In this document: piece after piece, positions 49,014 through 57,120 of the stretch
Position numbering within the stretch: the first letter of the stretch is position 1
How the letters are laid out: each line of letters starts with the position of its first letter
Origin: a bacterium
GTDB lineage: Bacteria; CAIWAD01
Direction: 5' to 3'
DNA: 57,120 nt
Assembly (NCBI GenBank): GCA_030685015.1
Contig: JAUXWS010000075.1
Span: forward strand, 1 to 57,120
Notes under the pieces: generated by a model
What the model was told of the DNA's origin: nothing
What the model saw: the letters and a program-made list of their open reading frames with translations, nothing else
Database searches by the model: none
Position numbers and translations under genes: made by a program

Positions 49014-50449
49014 GAGGTCTGCCCCGGCCCCCCCGCCGCCGCCTGCCCGAGGACCTGAACCTGGGCAGGCCGCGGACGGCCCTGGCCCACGCCCGCGACC
49101 TGCTGGCGCGGCCTCTGGCCACGCCCGGCGAGCTGGCCGCCTGGCTGGAGGAGCGGGCGGAGTACGAGGCGGCGGTGGAGGAGGTCCTGCTCCTGGCCCG
49201 TCTCGACCTCAGCGACCAGGTCGCCGACGCGCAGCGGCACGGCTGGCTGACGGATCTGCATCAGGAACTGGGGGCGCCGCTGGCCGATCTGCGCCACCGC
49301 CTGGATCGCAAGGCCTGGGAGGCGTCCGGACGCGACGGCCTGCCCGGGGCGACGGACTGGCCGGTCCTGGCGCGCCGCATGGAGCTGCATCGCGAGAGCA
49401 ACCTGGTCCTGCAGGAACGCCTGCAGGTGCTGGAGACCGAGTACCTGCTGCTGGCGGGGAACCTGGCCATCCGGCGTTCCGGCCGGTCCTGCCCCCTGTC
49501 CGAGATGAGGCATCTGCTGAGCGGGGTGGATCCCGTGGCGCGCCGCCAGGTGTGGGAGGAGCGGGCCGCCCTGCTTGAGGAGCTGCGTCCCACCTTCGAG
49601 GACCTCATCGACGAGATGCTCGCCCTGCGCGAGCAGGTGGCCCGCAACGCCGACCAACCCAGCTGGAACGCCCTGCGCGCCGCCGGCGGGCAGGGGGGCG
49701 TCGCCTGGCGGCCGGAGGATCTGGTCGCCGGAGCGGAGCCGATGGTGGGCCGTCCCTGGGACATGGCCGCCTGCGCCGAGGGCTGCGGCGGCCGCTTCGC
49801 CGGCACGGCGGACCTGGTCGCCGAGCTGACGGACGGCCTCTCCTACCTGGCCCCCGCCCTGGCCCTCACCTTGCGCAAGCTGACGACCCTGGGCCTCCTG
49901 GACATCGAGTCGCACCCCGGCAAGTTCGATCTCGACGCCTGCCTGTGGCTGCCCGAGCGGCGGCTGCCCATCCTGCGCATGAACGCCCATGCCCTGGAGG
50001 ACGACCTTTGCCGCTTCGTCCGCCACTTGGCGGAGGCCGGCCTCGCCCTGGCGGAGGACGCCACCCGCCGGCGGGAGGGCGTCCTGGTCCTGCCCGACCG
50101 GAGAGCCGTCGCCCAGGCGCGCCAGGCGGTCCAGGCGGTGGTGGGCGGCCTGGAGCCCGCCGCGGCCCGGTGCGTGGCGGAGCGCACCCGCCTCTTGCGC
50201 CAGCAGGAGGCGCGCCTCGCCCTGGCGCGGGAGTACTGGATGTGGCTGCTGCATGAGAACCCGGGGATGGGACGCACCCAGCGCCGCCGCCTGTGGCGGG
50301 CGACGCTGAGACTCATCTATCCCGGACTGGCGGCGGACCGGGAGGGACCCGAGTTGGAGGACACGCTCTTCCTCGAGGCCGCCTTCTTCCTGCCCGATTG
50401 GACTCCTCCCTCCCTGGCCCGCCACTTGATGGAGGGAGCGGCCCGGTAG
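49001..50449 (+). CDS. M3 oligopeptidase-like protein lacking HEXXH
   Basis: 482 residues from GTG 49001, which follows GGAGG and overlaps the end of the amidohydrolase gene. Much of it is helical (LLARLDLSDQVADAQ..., VARRQVWEERAALLEELRPTFEDLIDEMLALREQVARN). The segment HPGKFDLDACLWLPERRLPILRMNA resembles the M3 peptidase stretch 'RPGK.PGAFC...P.ILMN', but the zinc motif HEXGH that should follow is replaced by VRHLAEAGLALAE. The family call is therefore tentative and, if right, the protein is probably a non-catalytic pseudo-peptidase. It is followed by a terminator shared with the converging gene. Confidence 0.55.
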   Translation: MQRLRGLPRPPRRRLPEDLNLGRPRTALAHARDLLARPLATPGELAAWLEERAEYEAAVEEVLLLARLDLSDQVADAQRHGWLTDLHQELGAPLADLRHRLDRKAWEASGRDGLPGATDWPVLARRMELHRESNLVLQERLQVLETEYLLLAGNLAIRRSGRSCPLSEMRHLLSGVDPVARRQVWEERAALLEELRPTFEDLIDEMLALREQVARNADQPSWNALRAAGGQGGVAWRPEDLVAGAEPMVGRPWDMAACAEGCGGRFAGTADLVAELTDGLSYLAPALALTLRKLTTLGLLDIESHPGKFDLDACLWLPERRLPILRMNAHALEDDLCRFVRHLAEAGLALAEDATRRREGVLVLPDRRAVAQARQAVQAVVGGLEPAAARCVAERTRLLRQQEARLALAREYWMWLLHENPGMGRTQRRRLWRATLRLIYPGLAADREGPELEDTLFLEAAFFLPDWTPPSLARHLMEGAAR

Positions 50450-50464
50450 GGCCTGATGAGACAA

Positions 50465-50487
50465 GAGCCCGGCGCGCGGCCGGGCTC
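50465..50487. terminator. Bidirectional terminator between converging genes
   Basis: A 9-bp GC stem (GAGCCCGGC 50465-50473 and its complement 50479-50487) with loop GCGCG, in the 63-base gap between the M3-like gene and the aldehyde dehydrogenase. It would serve both strands. Confidence 0.7.
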
Positions 50488-50512
50488 CTGCCATTGATGC
50501 TGATGCCGAAGC

Positions 50513-52042
50513 TCACAGCTCGAAGTTGATCCCCTGGGCGAAGGCCGTCTTGCCCGACCAGTTGACCGTGTTGGACTGGCGGCGCATGTAGTACTTCCAC
50601 ACGTCGCTGCCCGATTCGCGGCCACCGCCCGTGTCCTTCTCCCCGCCGAAAGCCAGCCCGATCTCGGCGCCGGAGGTGCCCAGGTTGACGTTGGCGATGC
50701 CGCAGTCGCTGCCCATGGCCGAGAGGAAGGTCTCGCTCTCGATGACGTGGTTGGTGAAGATGCCGCTGGAGAGGCCCTGGGGCACGCCGTTCTGCAGGGC
50801 GATGGCCTCCTCGATCCCGCCGCTGTAAGGAATGATGTAGAGCAGGGGGGCGAAGGTCTCCTCCTGCACGATCTCCATCTCGTTGCGCACCTTGGCGATG
50901 GCCGGCGTCACGTAGCAACCGCTCTCGTAGCCCGGGCCGGCCAGCAGCTCGCCGCCGCAGATCATCTGGCCGCCCTCGGCCTTCACCTTGGCGATGGCGC
51001 TCTGCAAATCCTTGACCGCGCCGGCGTCCACCAGCGGCCCCATCAGCACGCCCTCGACCAGCGGGTTGCCGATCTTCACCGTCTGATAGGCGGCGGCCAG
51101 CTTCTGGATGACCGTGTCGGCCAGGGATTCATGGACAATGATGCGCCGGGTGGAGGTGCAGCGCTGGCCGGCCGTGCCGATGGCCCCGAAGGCGATGTTG
51201 GGGATGGCCAGGCTGAGGTCGGCATTGGGTGTCACGATGATGGCGTTGTTGCCGCCCAGCTCGAGGATGGTGCGGCCCAGGCGCTCGCCCACGATGGCGG
51301 CCAGGCGCTTGCCCATGGGCGTGGAGCCGGTGGCGCTGATCAGCGGCACGCGCGTGTCGCGCACCAGGGCGTCGCCCACGCTGCTCCCCTTGCCGATGAT
51401 GAGGCTGCACACGCCGTCGGGCACGCCGTTCCGCTTCAGCACCCTCTCGGCGATCTTCTGGCAGGCCACGGCGGTGAGGGGCGTCTTGCTCGAGGGCTTC
51501 CACACCACCACGTCGCCGCAGATCAGGGCCAGCGCCGTGTTCCAGGACCAGACGGCCACCGGGAAGTTGAAGGCCGTGATCACGCCGATGATGCCCAGCG
51601 GATGCCATTGCTCGAACATGCGGTGGCGGGCCCGCTCGCTGTGGGTGGTCACGCCGTAGAGCTGACGGCTCATGCCGGTGGCGAAGTCGCAGATGTCGAT
51701 CATCTCCTGCACCTCGCCGCGCCCCTCCTGGATCACCTTGCCCATTTCCAGGGTGACGAGGGCGGCCAGCTCCTCCTTGTGGGCGCGCAGTTCCTCGCCC
51801 AGCTGGCGGACGATCTCCCCGCGCCGGGGGGCGGGCCACATGCGCCACTCGCGGAAGGCCTGCTCGGCCGTGCGCATGACCTGCTCGTACTCGGCCATCT
51901 CGCACTGCTGGATGCCTGCCAGCACCTTGCCGTCGATGGGCGAGGCGGATTCCAGCACGTTGCCCTTGCAGGTGATCCAGCTGCCCGTGCTGGCGCCCTG
52001 GTTCAGTTCCTCGATGCCCAGTTTGGCGAGGATATCCTTCAT
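50513..52042 (-). CDS. Aldehyde dehydrogenase, ALDH7 / piperideine-6-carboxylate dehydrogenase type
   Basis: 509 residues, the only convincing minus-strand gene. NAD-binding and active-site features are visible: FNFPVAVWSWNTALALICGDVVVWKPS, SATGSTPMGK, the catalytic Glu in TILELGGNNAIIV and the nucleophilic Cys in GTAGQRCTSTRR. Residues NVLESASPIDGKVLAGIQ and the GEKDTGGGRESGSD.WK..MRR C-terminal block are characteristic of the ALDH7 group acting on alpha-aminoadipate semialdehyde/piperideine-6-carboxylate (lysine catabolism). Ribosome site AGGAG lies seven bases before the ATG. Function in this organism is inferred from the family. Confidence 0.9.
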   Translation of the reverse strand: MKDILAKLGIEELNQGASTGSWITCKGNVLESASPIDGKVLAGIQQCEMAEYEQVMRTAEQAFREWRMWPAPRRGEIVRQLGEELRAHKEELAALVTLEMGKVIQEGRGEVQEMIDICDFATGMSRQLYGVTTHSERARHRMFEQWHPLGIIGVITAFNFPVAVWSWNTALALICGDVVVWKPSSKTPLTAVACQKIAERVLKRNGVPDGVCSLIIGKGSSVGDALVRDTRVPLISATGSTPMGKRLAAIVGERLGRTILELGGNNAIIVTPNADLSLAIPNIAFGAIGTAGQRCTSTRRIIVHESLADTVIQKLAAAYQTVKIGNPLVEGVLMGPLVDAGAVKDLQSAIAKVKAEGGQMICGGELLAGPGYESGCYVTPAIAKVRNEMEIVQEETFAPLLYIIPYSGGIEEAIALQNGVPQGLSSGIFTNHVIESETFLSAMGSDCGIANVNLGTSGAEIGLAFGGEKDTGGGRESGSDVWKYYMRRQSNTVNWSGKTAFAQGINFEL

Positions 52043-52126
52043 GGGGTCGCTCCTGTGTTGAGGGGTTGATCCACCCGCCGCGGGTGGCCCGCCAAGATGG
52101 AATGAGGGCCGTCAAGAAGCAAACAA

Positions 52127-54883
52127 GTGGGCGAGCGGAAGCCCCCTCCTCCGTCCCCATTGCCGCCCACACCCGCCACAGGGAGAGTCGGGACCGGGCT
52201 CTTTGTGCTTGTCCCGCCCCGCAGCGTTTCCGTATTTGCAGCCGTGGCACCGGCACCCCTCATCCTGATGCTCCTCCTGCTCATCTCCGGCTCCGCCGCC
52301 GCGGCCCGGCCGCTGGTGGTGGCGGCGGGGGACAGCCTCGTGCTGGAGGGCGCCACCCTGACCGCCTCCCGCTCCCGGCCCGCCGCCCTCGTGCACGGCA
52401 CTCTCATCCTGCGCGACTGCGTGGTGGCGGGCAAGGCGGGGGGAGCCTCGCTTCTGGTCTGTGAGGGAGACAAGGCACGGCTGGTGGTTGAGCGGTGCCG
52501 GCTCTGGGCCAGGCCCCGGGCGCGCCGGGCAGGATGGTCCAAGATGCCGGACGAGGTGGCGGACACCCGTCAGGCGAAGCGGACACTTACTCCCCCGCTG
52601 GTGGAGCTGCGCGGCGGCCGCGCCCTGTTCTCTTCCAGCACCATGTGGGCTCCAGGCTTTGGGCCGCTGGTGCAGGTGGCGGCGGGTGCCACGGCGCGCC
52701 TGAGGTCCTGCCTGCTGGGCGGGGGCGGGCCGGGGCCGGCCATCCAGGAGGAGAAGGACGGCGCCGTGCAACTTTCGTGGTCCATGAGCGACCGCGCGGC
52801 CCGGCCGCATGATCCGGCCCGGCCCGGCCTGGTGCAGGTCCCCGACCTGCGCCTGGTGGACCCCCGCCGCGGGGACCTCCGCCTGCGCTGGGATTCCCCC
52901 GCCCTGGAAGCCGGCGACCCTGATGAGCCATGGGACTTCGATCTCACCCGCGCCGATATTGGCTGGACACCCAAGTACGAGGAGGTGGAGGTCAGCGGCA
53001 CCACTACCCTGACGGAGCGGGGCTGGTACAAGGTGATTGGCTACACGACCTTCACCGGCACGGACTTGGTGATTCCAGAGGGAACGACCATCCGCAATGA
53101 CGACGGCTATACGATGATTTTCAGCGACACGGATAACACGAACGGTTACAACATTGTTGTTGGAGACCCAGATGGCGCGCGAACGGCCATTGTCGGCTCG
53201 CTGGACAGCGGAAGCATCTCCTTTGGATCAACCTCCACGGCACCCAGCCAAGCGGTCACGAGTTTCAATGGCGTTCTATTCAACAGAGCACCTGATTTCT
53301 ACAACGGCGCCTTGTGTTTCAGATATTGTGATGTTGATCTCAATGGCGCCAGCGGGAACGTCAAATTCAACGCTTATCAAAACACGGAAGTCATATTTGA
53401 TGCCGTGTGTTATGGCCAGTTCAGGAATTTTGACTTCACGGCAACGCACATTCAAAATGGAGTGATGGGGATTGGATGCATTGATGTCCAGTATTCGGAC
53501 GTGGATGTGCTGAACAACACTTTCGACAGGATCAACGATTATCCGAACAATTGGTACTGGAAATTGATGCATTATGGCACTGTGCCGAATCCAAGCCACA
53601 TCATCGCCAGCAATCAGTTCAACGCGCAGGACAATGGAGATCTGAATTTCCCCGTGCTGCTCGGCGGGGCGACCCTCAACTTGCACCACAATGTATTTGA
53701 CAATGTCGAGGCTGGAGCCATCCTTGCGGCAACCGCGACCTTGAACATGAAGAACGGGGCGAACAATCAGTTCTTCAAGGAGGATGCGGTTGGCTACGAA
53801 AATTACCCCATGATCGAGGCAATTCAAACCTGGACTGATCTTGAGTGCGGATACAATGCTTTTGCAGCATATAATTACGCGCCAAGTTATCAATTCATTG
53901 TTTCGTCAGGTGGATCCTCCAACTGGGCTTACAATTTCTGGGGAGAAGATTGTGACAATGGTGAAAGTCCGGAGAACCACATTCCGGGCTTTGTGAGCAC
54001 CTTCTCGCCCTGGCTGGCCACTTGCCCAACCCTCTTCGTCCCCTGTCAGGGCCAGGGTGGGGAGAACGACTTGTACGCATTTGGACAAGAGGCCGCGGAG
54101 ATCGAGAACCATGAGGCGGCCGTCGCCTACTGGATCGAGCTTCTGGAGGACTACCCCGAATCGAAGTACTGCACGGAGGTGACTGGCATCATCAAGGCCA
54201 TCGGGCTCTATACGGAGTACGGCGCCGAGGATTATCCGCTGATCCGGGCCGGGCTGGAAAGCGCGGCGGACGAGTCGGAACCCGTGGACGACCTCTTGTC
54301 CATTTTCCAGGTCTGCAGCGCATGGTGTGTGGAGGCCATGCACGGCGACCGCCCAGCCGCCGAGGCTCTGCTGGACAGCTTGCTGATCGAGAAAGACGGC
54401 TATGCCAAGGCCGAGCTGCTGATCAACACGGCCCTGGCCGAGATTGCCACCTATCCGGAGCAGGGCCAGATGAGCGCCCTGGGACCCGAGATGGAGGCGC
54501 AGCGCATCGATCGGCGCCGTCAGGCCCTGCGGAACCTGCAGCGCGTGCTGGTGCCGGCCATGGTGGCGGCCGGATCGCCCGCCCCTGGCCTGGACCCCGG
54601 GAAGCCCCTGGAGCGGCCTTCCACCTTCGGCATCCGCTCCTGCCACCCCAATCCCTTCAATCCCACCACCACACTGGACGTGCAGGTGGACGGGGAGGAG
54701 GCGCTGAGCCTTGAGATCTTCAACACCCTGGGCCAGCGCGTTGCCGTGCTACATGAGGGAGTCCTCCCGGCCGGCGCCCACACTTTCCGCTGGACGGCCG
54801 GCCAGGCGGCCACGGGCGTGTACCTGGCACGAGCGGTGCAGGGGCAGCGGGTGTCCGTGGCCAAGGTGATCCTGGTTCGGTAG
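52127..54883 (+). CDS. Secreted beta-helix protein with C-terminal sorting domain
   Basis: 918 residues as drawn from GTG 52127; GTG 52244 or ATG 52268 would place the signal peptide (LILMLLLLISGSAAAARPL) nearer the N-terminus and are plausible. Domains: signal peptide; a G+C-rich beta-rich region (~60-290); a low-GC right-handed beta-helix-like core (~290-630, repeated N.F...N-type strands such as HIIASNQFNAQDNGD and LHHNVFDNVEAG); a helical TPR-like region (~640-840); and a final ~80-residue Por/FlgD-type sorting domain (HPNPFNPTTTLDVQV ... LEIFNTLGQRVAVLHEG, ending VSVAKVILVR). Probably exported and anchored or released at the surface by a type IX-like route. No SD site decides the start. 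Confidence 0.75.
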   Translation: MGERKPPPPSPLPPTPATGRVGTGLFVLVPPRSVSVFAAVAPAPLILMLLLLISGSAAAARPLVVAAGDSLVLEGATLTASRSRPAALVHGTLILRDCVVAGKAGGASLLVCEGDKARLVVERCRLWARPRARRAGWSKMPDEVADTRQAKRTLTPPLVELRGGRALFSSSTMWAPGFGPLVQVAAGATARLRSCLLGGGGPGPAIQEEKDGAVQLSWSMSDRAARPHDPARPGLVQVPDLRLVDPRRGDLRLRWDSPALEAGDPDEPWDFDLTRADIGWTPKYEEVEVSGTTTLTERGWYKVIGYTTFTGTDLVIPEGTTIRNDDGYTMIFSDTDNTNGYNIVVGDPDGARTAIVGSLDSGSISFGSTSTAPSQAVTSFNGVLFNRAPDFYNGALCFRYCDVDLNGASGNVKFNAYQNTEVIFDAVCYGQFRNFDFTATHIQNGVMGIGCIDVQYSDVDVLNNTFDRINDYPNNWYWKLMHYGTVPNPSHIIASNQFNAQDNGDLNFPVLLGGATLNLHHNVFDNVEAGAILAATATLNMKNGANNQFFKEDAVGYENYPMIEAIQTWTDLECGYNAFAAYNYAPSYQFIVSSGGSSNWAYNFWGEDCDNGESPENHIPGFVSTFSPWLATCPTLFVPCQGQGGENDLYAFGQEAAEIENHEAAVAYWIELLEDYPESKYCTEVTGIIKAIGLYTEYGAEDYPLIRAGLESAADESEPVDDLLSIFQVCSAWCVEAMHGDRPAAEALLDSLLIEKDGYAKAELLINTALAEIATYPEQGQMSALGPEMEAQRIDRRRQALRNLQRVLVPAMVAAGSPAPGLDPGKPLERPSTFGIRSCHPNPFNPTTTLDVQVDGEEALSLEIFNTLGQRVAVLHEGVLPAGAHTFRWTAGQAATGVYLARAVQGQRVSVAKVILVR

Positions 54884-54891
54884 GCATAGTC

Positions 54892-56091
54892 ATGAACAAG
54901 ACCCATGTGATGATTGTGGCGGTCCTCCTCTTCGGGGGACCGCCCCTCCCCCTCCCGGCCGCGGTCTGGACGGTGCCGGACCCGTGGCCCGTGATCCAGC
55001 AGGCGGTGGACTCCTGCGCCAGCGGGGACACGGTGCTGGTGGCGCCGGGCCACTACCTCGAGCGGCTGGTGATTCCCGACAAGACGTTGACGTTGGCTTC
55101 GCACGCGCTGTTGACGGGGGACACGCTCTTCATCCCCCAGACCATCCTGGACGGGGATTCCCTGGGCACGGTGATCCGGGTGGATACGGGCGGCCAGCAC
55201 CGCTTCATTCTGGACGGTTTCCAGATCCGGAGAGGCGTGGGGCAGCACTGGGTAGGGGGTGGCGTGCACGTCACGGACAGTGCTGATGTGGCGCTAAGGC
55301 GCCTTCATTTCACTCAGAACGTGTCTAGGTATTCCGGCGTTTGTGTTTATGCGGACGAGACGGTTGAGACATTCAGTAGGCCAAAATATATGTTAATGCA
55401 ACATATAAGAGCTTATGATAATAGTACAAGCGGGTTGAGTAGATATTTGTTAGTTGCTAGTTCTATTAATGGTACTAGGGTGAGTGATGTAAGAATTAGT
55501 GATATGGATGATTCCGGATTAATGCATGTAAGTAGCTCTGACAGCCTTTATGTTTCCGATATTTATGTGAGACGTGCGGTTTCAAGTGGTACACTCATAA
55601 GCGCCGGATTGCAATCTAATGGAGGACTTGGGTTCCAAGAGTATAGCAATATTACCATTGAAGATTGTACATGGAGTAATAGTGTTTTCGTAGTATTGAA
55701 TGGATTTTGGCCAGGCACTGTGAAGAACGTGCGATTCATGGACAACACCCAAGTGGGCAACAGATCGCAAGCCAACAGGCTGTTTGACGTGATGTTTTGG
55801 GGTGTTCCAAGCCACCTGGACAGCTTGGTTTTTCAACGCAATCGGGGGGTGACGGGGCATTCCGTGGTGGGGGAGTTTGAACTACGGCACCCAAGTGACG
55901 CTCCCTGGCACCATGGGCGCTTGACCAATCTGATCGTGGAGGATTGTGTGTTGGGGGACAGCACGTATACACCCTGGAATTCCAGCAACAACTATCCTTC
56001 CATGTTGACCACCTCGAAGCTGACCCTGGAGAACGCCAGATTCGTGAACAACACGGTGATTCTGACCCCCGGGGCTGGTACACCAGAATGA
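54892..56091 (+). CDS. Secreted beta-helix protein, 5' part before an in-frame TGA
   Basis: 399 residues to a TGA at 56089-56091. N-terminal signal peptide (VMIVAVLLFGGPPLPLPAAVW), then a DUF1565/parallel beta-helix beginning (WPVIQQAVDSCASGDTVLVAPGHYLERLVIPDKTLTLAS) typical of surface polysaccharide- or host-binding helices. The first ~140 residues are high-GC; 55300-55700 is strongly AT-rich with unusual codon use. Nothing like a C-terminal end is present, and the same frame stays open after the stop to the window end, so this is probably one gene broken by a nonsense codon. It starts nine bases after the preceding sorting-domain gene. Confidence 0.7.
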   Translation: MNKTHVMIVAVLLFGGPPLPLPAAVWTVPDPWPVIQQAVDSCASGDTVLVAPGHYLERLVIPDKTLTLASHALLTGDTLFIPQTILDGDSLGTVIRVDTGGQHRFILDGFQIRRGVGQHWVGGGVHVTDSADVALRRLHFTQNVSRYSGVCVYADETVETFSRPKYMLMQHIRAYDNSTSGLSRYLLVASSINGTRVSDVRISDMDDSGLMHVSSSDSLYVSDIYVRRAVSSGTLISAGLQSNGGLGFQEYSNITIEDCTWSNSVFVVLNGFWPGTVKNVRFMDNTQVGNRSQANRLFDVMFWGVPSHLDSLVFQRNRGVTGHSVVGEFELRHPSDAPWHHGRLTNLIVEDCVLGDSTYTPWNSSNNYPSMLTTSKLTLENARFVNNTVILTPGAGTPE

Positions 56092-56112
56092 GGAATTCAA
56101 GGAGCAAACTTA

Positions 56113-57120
56113 TTGAAGTTCAGAAGCTACGGAACGGATAGTACTATTTTCCGAGATGTCCTATTCAAGGATAACTTGATAATTGATCAGGATGAGCCTG
56201 AAAGCATGCCATCATATTGGGCGAATGAAGGATACTGCGCCATAATCAAATCAGAATTGTATGACTATTTTCTTGTTGACAATGTGGTGTTTGATGGCAA
56301 TCGACAGCCCAATATGGCCTTTGAACGGCCTTATGGGGGTTATTTGTCGGACGACGTCGACGTGGGCAGCGTGCTGCTCCTCGACCGGGCGACCAATCAA
56401 TCCGCGAACACCATTCCCAAGCTTTTCACCAATCTGGTCTTTCGCAACAACGACGAGGGGAACATCCGGGCCAAGCTGGAATCCTACTTGCACTTCCGCA
56501 ACGTGCTGATGTTGGCCACCTCGCGGCAGGGATTTGATTTGGAAGCGAAGTCAGTGCAGATGGACAATGTCTGGATCGACAGCTGCACGGCCTTTGCGCC
56601 CATCCCCTTCCAGTCGGAGCAGATGCCCCTGCGGCTGAAAGTCACGGAGCCCAGCTTCATCCGCAACACGACCATCACCAACAGCCAGACGCCCTACTTG
56701 GTCATGCCCGGTTACCGCAACCTGGACGCCCCGGCGGACCCAGTGGTCACCTTCGAGAACTGCCTGTTCTGGAACAACCAGATCACGCGCATGGAGGCGG
56801 AGCTGCCCCAGTACGAGTGGCCGGGCTGGAGCCATGTCCTGCCCGGGATCTACCGGAATTGCCTGCTGCCCGTGGCCATGCCGCTGGGAGAGGACAATCT
56901 GGTGGACGTGGATCCCGGGTTCGACTCAGTCCTGGGCATCCCGTGGTTGTCGCCGGCCTCCCCCTGCATCGACGCCGGCACGCCGGACAGCTTGTGGCAG
57001 GACGCCGAGGACCCAGACAACCCCGGCTTCGCCCTGTGGCCGGGGCAGGGCACCCGGCGCAACGACATGGGCTTCACCGGCGGGCCGCGGGCCGCCATCT
57101 TCGACACAGCCTGGGTGGCC
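56113..57120 (+). CDS. Continuation of the beta-helix protein after the TGA (3' partial)
   Basis: In the same frame as 54892-56091, codons from 56092 to 57120 are free of stops and encode beta-helix-like sequence (FRDVLFKDNLIIDQ, FLVDNVVFDGNRQPN, TNLVFRNNDEGNIRAKLESYLHFRNVLM, FIRNTTITNSQTPYLV, FENCLFWNNQITR, SPASPCIDAGTPDSLW). TTG 56113 lies eight bases after an AAGGAG (56099-56104), so reinitiation is possible, but there is no signal peptide here and the repeats continue those upstream. The first in-frame ATG is 56206. GC returns to the window average after about 56340. Truncated by the window end; a sorting domain would be expected beyond it. Confidence 0.65.
   Translation, partial: MKFRSYGTDSTIFRDVLFKDNLIIDQDEPESMPSYWANEGYCAIIKSELYDYFLVDNVVFDGNRQPNMAFERPYGGYLSDDVDVGSVLLLDRATNQSANTIPKLFTNLVFRNNDEGNIRAKLESYLHFRNVLMLATSRQGFDLEAKSVQMDNVWIDSCTAFAPIPFQSEQMPLRLKVTEPSFIRNTTITNSQTPYLVMPGYRNLDAPADPVVTFENCLFWNNQITRMEAELPQYEWPGWSHVLPGIYRNCLLPVAMPLGEDNLVDVDPGFDSVLGIPWLSPASPCIDAGTPDSLWQDAEDPDNPGFALWPGQGTRRNDMGFTGGPRAAIFDTAWVA

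Noticed and set aside
56089-56091. TGA read as an amino acid (recoding)
   Set aside because: Several other genes in the window end in TGA, for example nth, folE, fumA and pilM, so TGA is a normal stop here.

Overview
This is a gene-dense, high-GC bacterial chromosome segment. All genes except one aldehyde dehydrogenase lie on the + strand. Two features suggest a member of the FCB superphylum or a related candidate phylum such as Delongbacteria-type lineages. First, a secreted beta-helix protein ends in a Por/FlgD-like sorting domain (HPNPFNP start, about 80 residues). Second, there is a four-gene membrane cluster built around a DUF6754-like protein. No rRNA gene is present, so this placement is an inference.

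Layout. 1-723: gene-free, hairpin-rich repeats. 724-4624: housekeeping genes (nth, a YhhQ-type queuosine-precursor transporter, folE, class I fumarase) separated by hexanucleotide repeat tracts. 5061-23296: a complete type IV pilus locus in the order major pilin (behind a sigma-54-type promoter), pilT, two small pilin-like genes, two tandem paralogous ~620-residue PilX/GspK-like proteins, pilM-N-O-P-like-Q, a ~1000-residue Ig-like putative lipoprotein, pilB, pilC, pilD. 23364-24762: a small secreted protein, tadA and a broken YbjQ-family gene. 24814-25320: an inverted copy of the left-end repeat, so the pilus locus and its neighbours lie between ~0.5 kb inverted repeats. 25453-36845: tRNA-Ser(CGA), a DUF389 membrane protein, the four-gene DUF6754-type membrane cluster, three exopolysaccharide genes (rfbB-like, Wza-like export protein, WbaP-like sugar transferase) and a DUF4143-type ATPase. 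37122-47356: tRNA-Val(GAC), then the translation/division block thrS-infC-rpmI-rplT-pheS-pheT-zapB-like-zapA-(structured RNA, possibly 6S)-rny-ymdB. 47445-52042: a YtcJ-like amidohydrolase, a protein resembling an M3 peptidase without its zinc motif, and the convergent aldehyde dehydrogenase. 52127-57120: two secreted beta-helix proteins with low-GC cores; the second is interrupted by one in-frame TGA and runs off the window.

How the genes fit together. The pilus locus holds every core part: pilin, peptidase, extension and retraction ATPases, platform, alignment complex and secretin. It also holds unusual large pilin-like and Ig-like proteins that are good candidates for tip or surface-exposed parts. 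The exopolysaccharide genes and the DUF6754-type cluster form an envelope-oriented middle section. The thrS-to-ymdB block is a conserved translation and RNA-decay neighbourhood. It shows several departures from the norm: infC appears to start with AUC, RNase Y lacks part of its HD metal site, and tRNA-Val has C instead of U at position 33. All functional calls come from reading motifs by eye; no alignments or database searches were run.
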